From positions 682,001 through 746,000 of the forward strand of contig OZ253584.1 of assembly GCA_965263165.1 (NCBI GenBank): a stretch of 64,000 nt of DNA, in the 5' to 3' direction. The first letter of the stretch is position 1. Each line of letters opens with the position of its first letter. This document shows positions 61,712 to 64,000 of this stretch, in pieces. A model generated the notes under the pieces. The model saw only the letters and a program-made list of their open reading frames with translations. It searched no databases and was not told the DNA's origin. The translations under genes and the position numbers were made by a program. This DNA comes from SAR202-VII-2 sp965263165. GTDB taxonomy: Bacteria > Chloroflexota > Dehalococcoidia > Lucifugimonadales > SAR202-VII-2.

Positions 61712-64000
61712 ATGTTCCGTAAAGCCCTACGGTTTCTCGGCGACTCCAACGATAAGGTCCTCAAGGACTTCTGGTCGACCGTCGACCAGATCTATGCTCT
61801 GGAGCCTGACTTCGTACACCTCTTCAATAATGACCTGGTCGCCAAGACCCAGGAATTCAAGAAATACCTCGCCAACGACGGCGAGTTGGACGATCTCCTC
61901 CCCGAGGCCTTCGCCATCGTGCGCGAGGCCGCCCGGCGCACACTCGGCATCCGCCACTTTGACGTGCAACTCATCGGCGGCATGGTGCTTCACCAAGGCA
62001 AGATCGCCGAAATGAAAACCGGTGAAGGTAAGACCCTGGCCGCTACCCTCCCCGCTTACCTCAACGCCCTCACCGACGAGGGTGTCCATGTCGTCACCGT
62101 CAACGACTATCTCGCACGGCGTGACGCCCAATGGATGGGGGCCATCTATCACGTGTTGGGCTTGTCCGTAGGCGTGCTCCAGAATGATGGCTCGCACCTC
62201 TACGACCCCAACTCCGCGTCCGTGAATCCCACCTACAGATACCTGACCGCCGCCGACAGGCGGGAGGCCTACGCCGCAGACATCACCTACGGCACCAACA
62301 ATGAGTTCGGCTTCGACTACCTTCGGGACCACATGGTCTCCGACCTGTCTCAGCGCGTTCAGCGCGACCACTCCTACGCCATCGTCGATGAGATCGATAA
62401 CATCCTCATCGACGAGGCGCGCACGCCTCTCATCATCAGCGGTCAGGCCAACCAGATCGTCGATCACTACCGGTCAGTCGCCCGGATTGCCCCTCTCCTG
62501 AACGAGCCCGACGACTTCGCCATCGAAGAGAAGCACAGGGTAGCCACGCTCACCGAGACCGGCATTGCCAAGGTCGAAAAAGCCCTGAACGTCGGAAACC
62601 TCTACGATCCCGCCAACTATGAGTTGGTCCGCTTCGTGGAGAATGCCCTCAAGGCCAAGGTGTTCTACCAGAAGGACGTCCAGTACGTGGTCAACGACGG
62701 TACTGTCGTCTTGGTGGACGAGTTCACCGGACGCCTGATGCCGGGCCGCCGCCTCTCCGACGGCCTGCACCAAGCCATCGAGGCCAAGGAGGACCTCCGG
62801 GTCCAGCAAGAATCCGTCACCTACGCCACCATCACCCTGCAGAACTACTTCCGCATGTACCCCAAGCTTTCGGGCATGACCGGCACCGCCGCCACCGAAG
62901 GGGAGGAGTTTTGGAAGATCTATGGGCTGGACGTCACCTCCATCCCCACCAACAAGCCCATGGTGCGGGAGGACGATCCCGACTTCATCTACAACACGGA
63001 GAAAGGGAAATTTCGCGCCGTCGTCAATGAAATCGAGACACAACAACAGGCGGGAAGGCCGGTGCTGGTGGGAACCATTTCCATCGAAAAATCAGAGTTG
63101 CTCAGCGACATGCTGCGCAGGCGCGGCATCGCGCACGAAGTCCTCAACGCCAAGAACCACGAACGAGAGGCAACCATCATCGCCCAGGCAGGCAGGCCGG
63201 GCAGCGTGACCGTCGCCACCAACATGGCTGGCAGAGGCACCGACATCGTCCTCGGAGGCAACCCTCAGGGCCTGAACATGGCCAAGGAAGACTGGGATCG
63301 CGACCACCAAGAAGTCGTCGACCTCGGCGGCCTCTACATCATAGGCACGGAACGCCACGAGGCGCGGCGAATCGACAACCAGCTCCGGGGCCGCTCCGGA
63401 CGTCAAGGAGACCCCGGTAAAACCCGCTTCTTCATCTCCCTCGAGGATGAACTCGTCCGGCGGTTCGGCGGCGACCGCATTCGCGGCTTCATGGAATGGG
63501 CCGGCATGGACGAGGACACCCCCCTGGAGAACCGTTTCATCTCCAAGGCCGTCGAAAATGCCCAGGTCCGCGTCGAGGCCCACCACTTCGACACCCGCAA
63601 GCACCTCGTGGAATACGACGACGTCATCAACCGGCAGCGGGAGGTCATCTACGATGAGCGGATGAAGGTGCTCTCCGGCGCCGACCTCAAGGCCAATATC
63701 CAGGAGATGGTCCACAACGTCCTCGACGAGATCCTGGCCACCTACCTTCCCAAAGAGCGGGGGGATTGGAACGTCACCGCCATGCTGGCCGACCTCGGAA
63801 CCATCTTCGCCCTTCCGCCGGATCTGGCCGAGGACAATATCGCCAACATGACGCGGGAAGACCTCAGCGAAGGCCTGCACCAGTACGCCGACGACTGCTA
63901 TGAGCAACGCGAGGCGGAAATGGGCGACAGTGTGGTCCGCATGCTGGAGCGGCTCGTGATGCTCCGCGTTATCGACTCCCTCTGGGTCCAGCACCTGACG
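61712..64000 (+). CDS. secA: Preprotein translocase ATPase SecA (runs off the window)
   Basis: 763 residues visible, 3' end outside. Walker A MKTGEGKTLAATLPAY, Walker B VDEIDNILIDEARTPLI (usual DEVD replaced by DEID), MAGRGTDIVLGG and QLRGRSGRQGDPG. The nucleotide-binding fold, preprotein cross-linking domain and helical wing are in order. There is an insert around LYDPNSASVNPTYRYL typical of longer SecA variants. Start ATG at 61712. It couples ATP hydrolysis to protein export through SecYEG. Confidence 0.96.
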   Translation, partial: MFRKALRFLGDSNDKVLKDFWSTVDQIYALEPDFVHLFNNDLVAKTQEFKKYLANDGELDDLLPEAFAIVREAARRTLGIRHFDVQLIGGMVLHQGKIAEMKTGEGKTLAATLPAYLNALTDEGVHVVTVNDYLARRDAQWMGAIYHVLGLSVGVLQNDGSHLYDPNSASVNPTYRYLTAADRREAYAADITYGTNNEFGFDYLRDHMVSDLSQRVQRDHSYAIVDEIDNILIDEARTPLIISGQANQIVDHYRSVARIAPLLNEPDDFAIEEKHRVATLTETGIAKVEKALNVGNLYDPANYELVRFVENALKAKVFYQKDVQYVVNDGTVVLVDEFTGRLMPGRRLSDGLHQAIEAKEDLRVQQESVTYATITLQNYFRMYPKLSGMTGTAATEGEEFWKIYGLDVTSIPTNKPMVREDDPDFIYNTEKGKFRAVVNEIETQQQAGRPVLVGTISIEKSELLSDMLRRRGIAHEVLNAKNHEREATIIAQAGRPGSVTVATNMAGRGTDIVLGGNPQGLNMAKEDWDRDHQEVVDLGGLYIIGTERHEARRIDNQLRGRSGRQGDPGKTRFFISLEDELVRRFGGDRIRGFMEWAGMDEDTPLENRFISKAVENAQVRVEAHHFDTRKHLVEYDDVINRQREVIYDERMKVLSGADLKANIQEMVHNVLDEILATYLPKERGDWNVTAMLADLGTIFALPPDLAEDNIANMTREDLSEGLHQYADDCYEQREAEMGDSVVRMLERLVMLRVIDSLWVQHLT

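Overview
The window is a dense, high-G+C bacterial chromosome segment with no rRNA, tRNA or CRISPR that I could recognise. The gene content suggests a free-living member of the Chloroflexota (Dehalococcoidia/SAR202-like). That content includes a compact rpsB-tsf-pyrH-frr-uppS-cdsA-dxr-rseP-ispG cluster, System I cytochrome c maturation, and many catabolic genes (Rieske oxygenase, hydantoinase B, CoA-transferases, glutaryl-CoA dehydrogenase-like enzyme). The taxonomic placement is inference; no marker was compared.

Layout. 1-430: 5' part of an IS110-family transposase plus an upstream hairpin that could be its bridge RNA. 520-1833: metallo-hydrolase and a small ABM-domain protein. 1846-9954 (minus): translation, pyrimidine, cell-envelope and isoprenoid operon with a good promoter in front of rpsB. 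10054-13829: PlsY-like acyltransferase, then a FIST sensor protein overlapping ilvD. 13849-15839 (minus): type II restriction-modification pair. 16179-16952: first copy of a dispersed repeat element. 17106-21177: cysteine hydrolase, PAC2 protein, GT2-like protein and prenyl reductase. 21109-26045 (minus): potassium-uptake operon (TrkH, three RCK proteins, a Usp protein) ending in pheA. 26095-33190: amidohydrolase, MFS, M16 peptidase, Rieske oxygenase, alpha/beta hydrolase, a CoA-transferase subunit and DUF1059. 33202-34660: second repeat element. 34661-38817: homocysteine methyltransferase/MTHFR fusion and a DUF255 protein. 38789-39702: a small low-G+C insert flanked by two copies of the 3' end of the DUF255 gene. 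39790-44016: aminotransferase, HyuB and CaiB. 44013-49311 (minus): cytochrome c maturation operon ending with TlpA and TatA. 49325-49836: third repeat element. 49837-57301: ThpR, Mug glycosylase, zinc ribbon, sortase, LeuS, a DUF3825 gene with an in-frame amber codon, acyl-CoA dehydrogenase. 57607-64000: methyltransferase, frameshifted epimerase, a three-gene DsrE-type cassette, a Cas4/RecB-like nuclease and the start of secA.

The most unusual content is a family of IS5-ended non-autonomous elements (three long copies and two remnants). Each long copy has a near-consensus promoter whose -10 box lies 6 bases before the ATG of a related short reading frame. At three loci the element end sits on a CTAG that supplies the TAG stop codon of the neighbouring gene, so the target sequence itself explains how the element can sit against a gene without disrupting it. 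Other items worth attention are the candidate IS110 bridge RNA, the gene-end duplication around a nuclease-like insert, the amber-interrupted DUF3825 gene and the self-contained DsrE trio.
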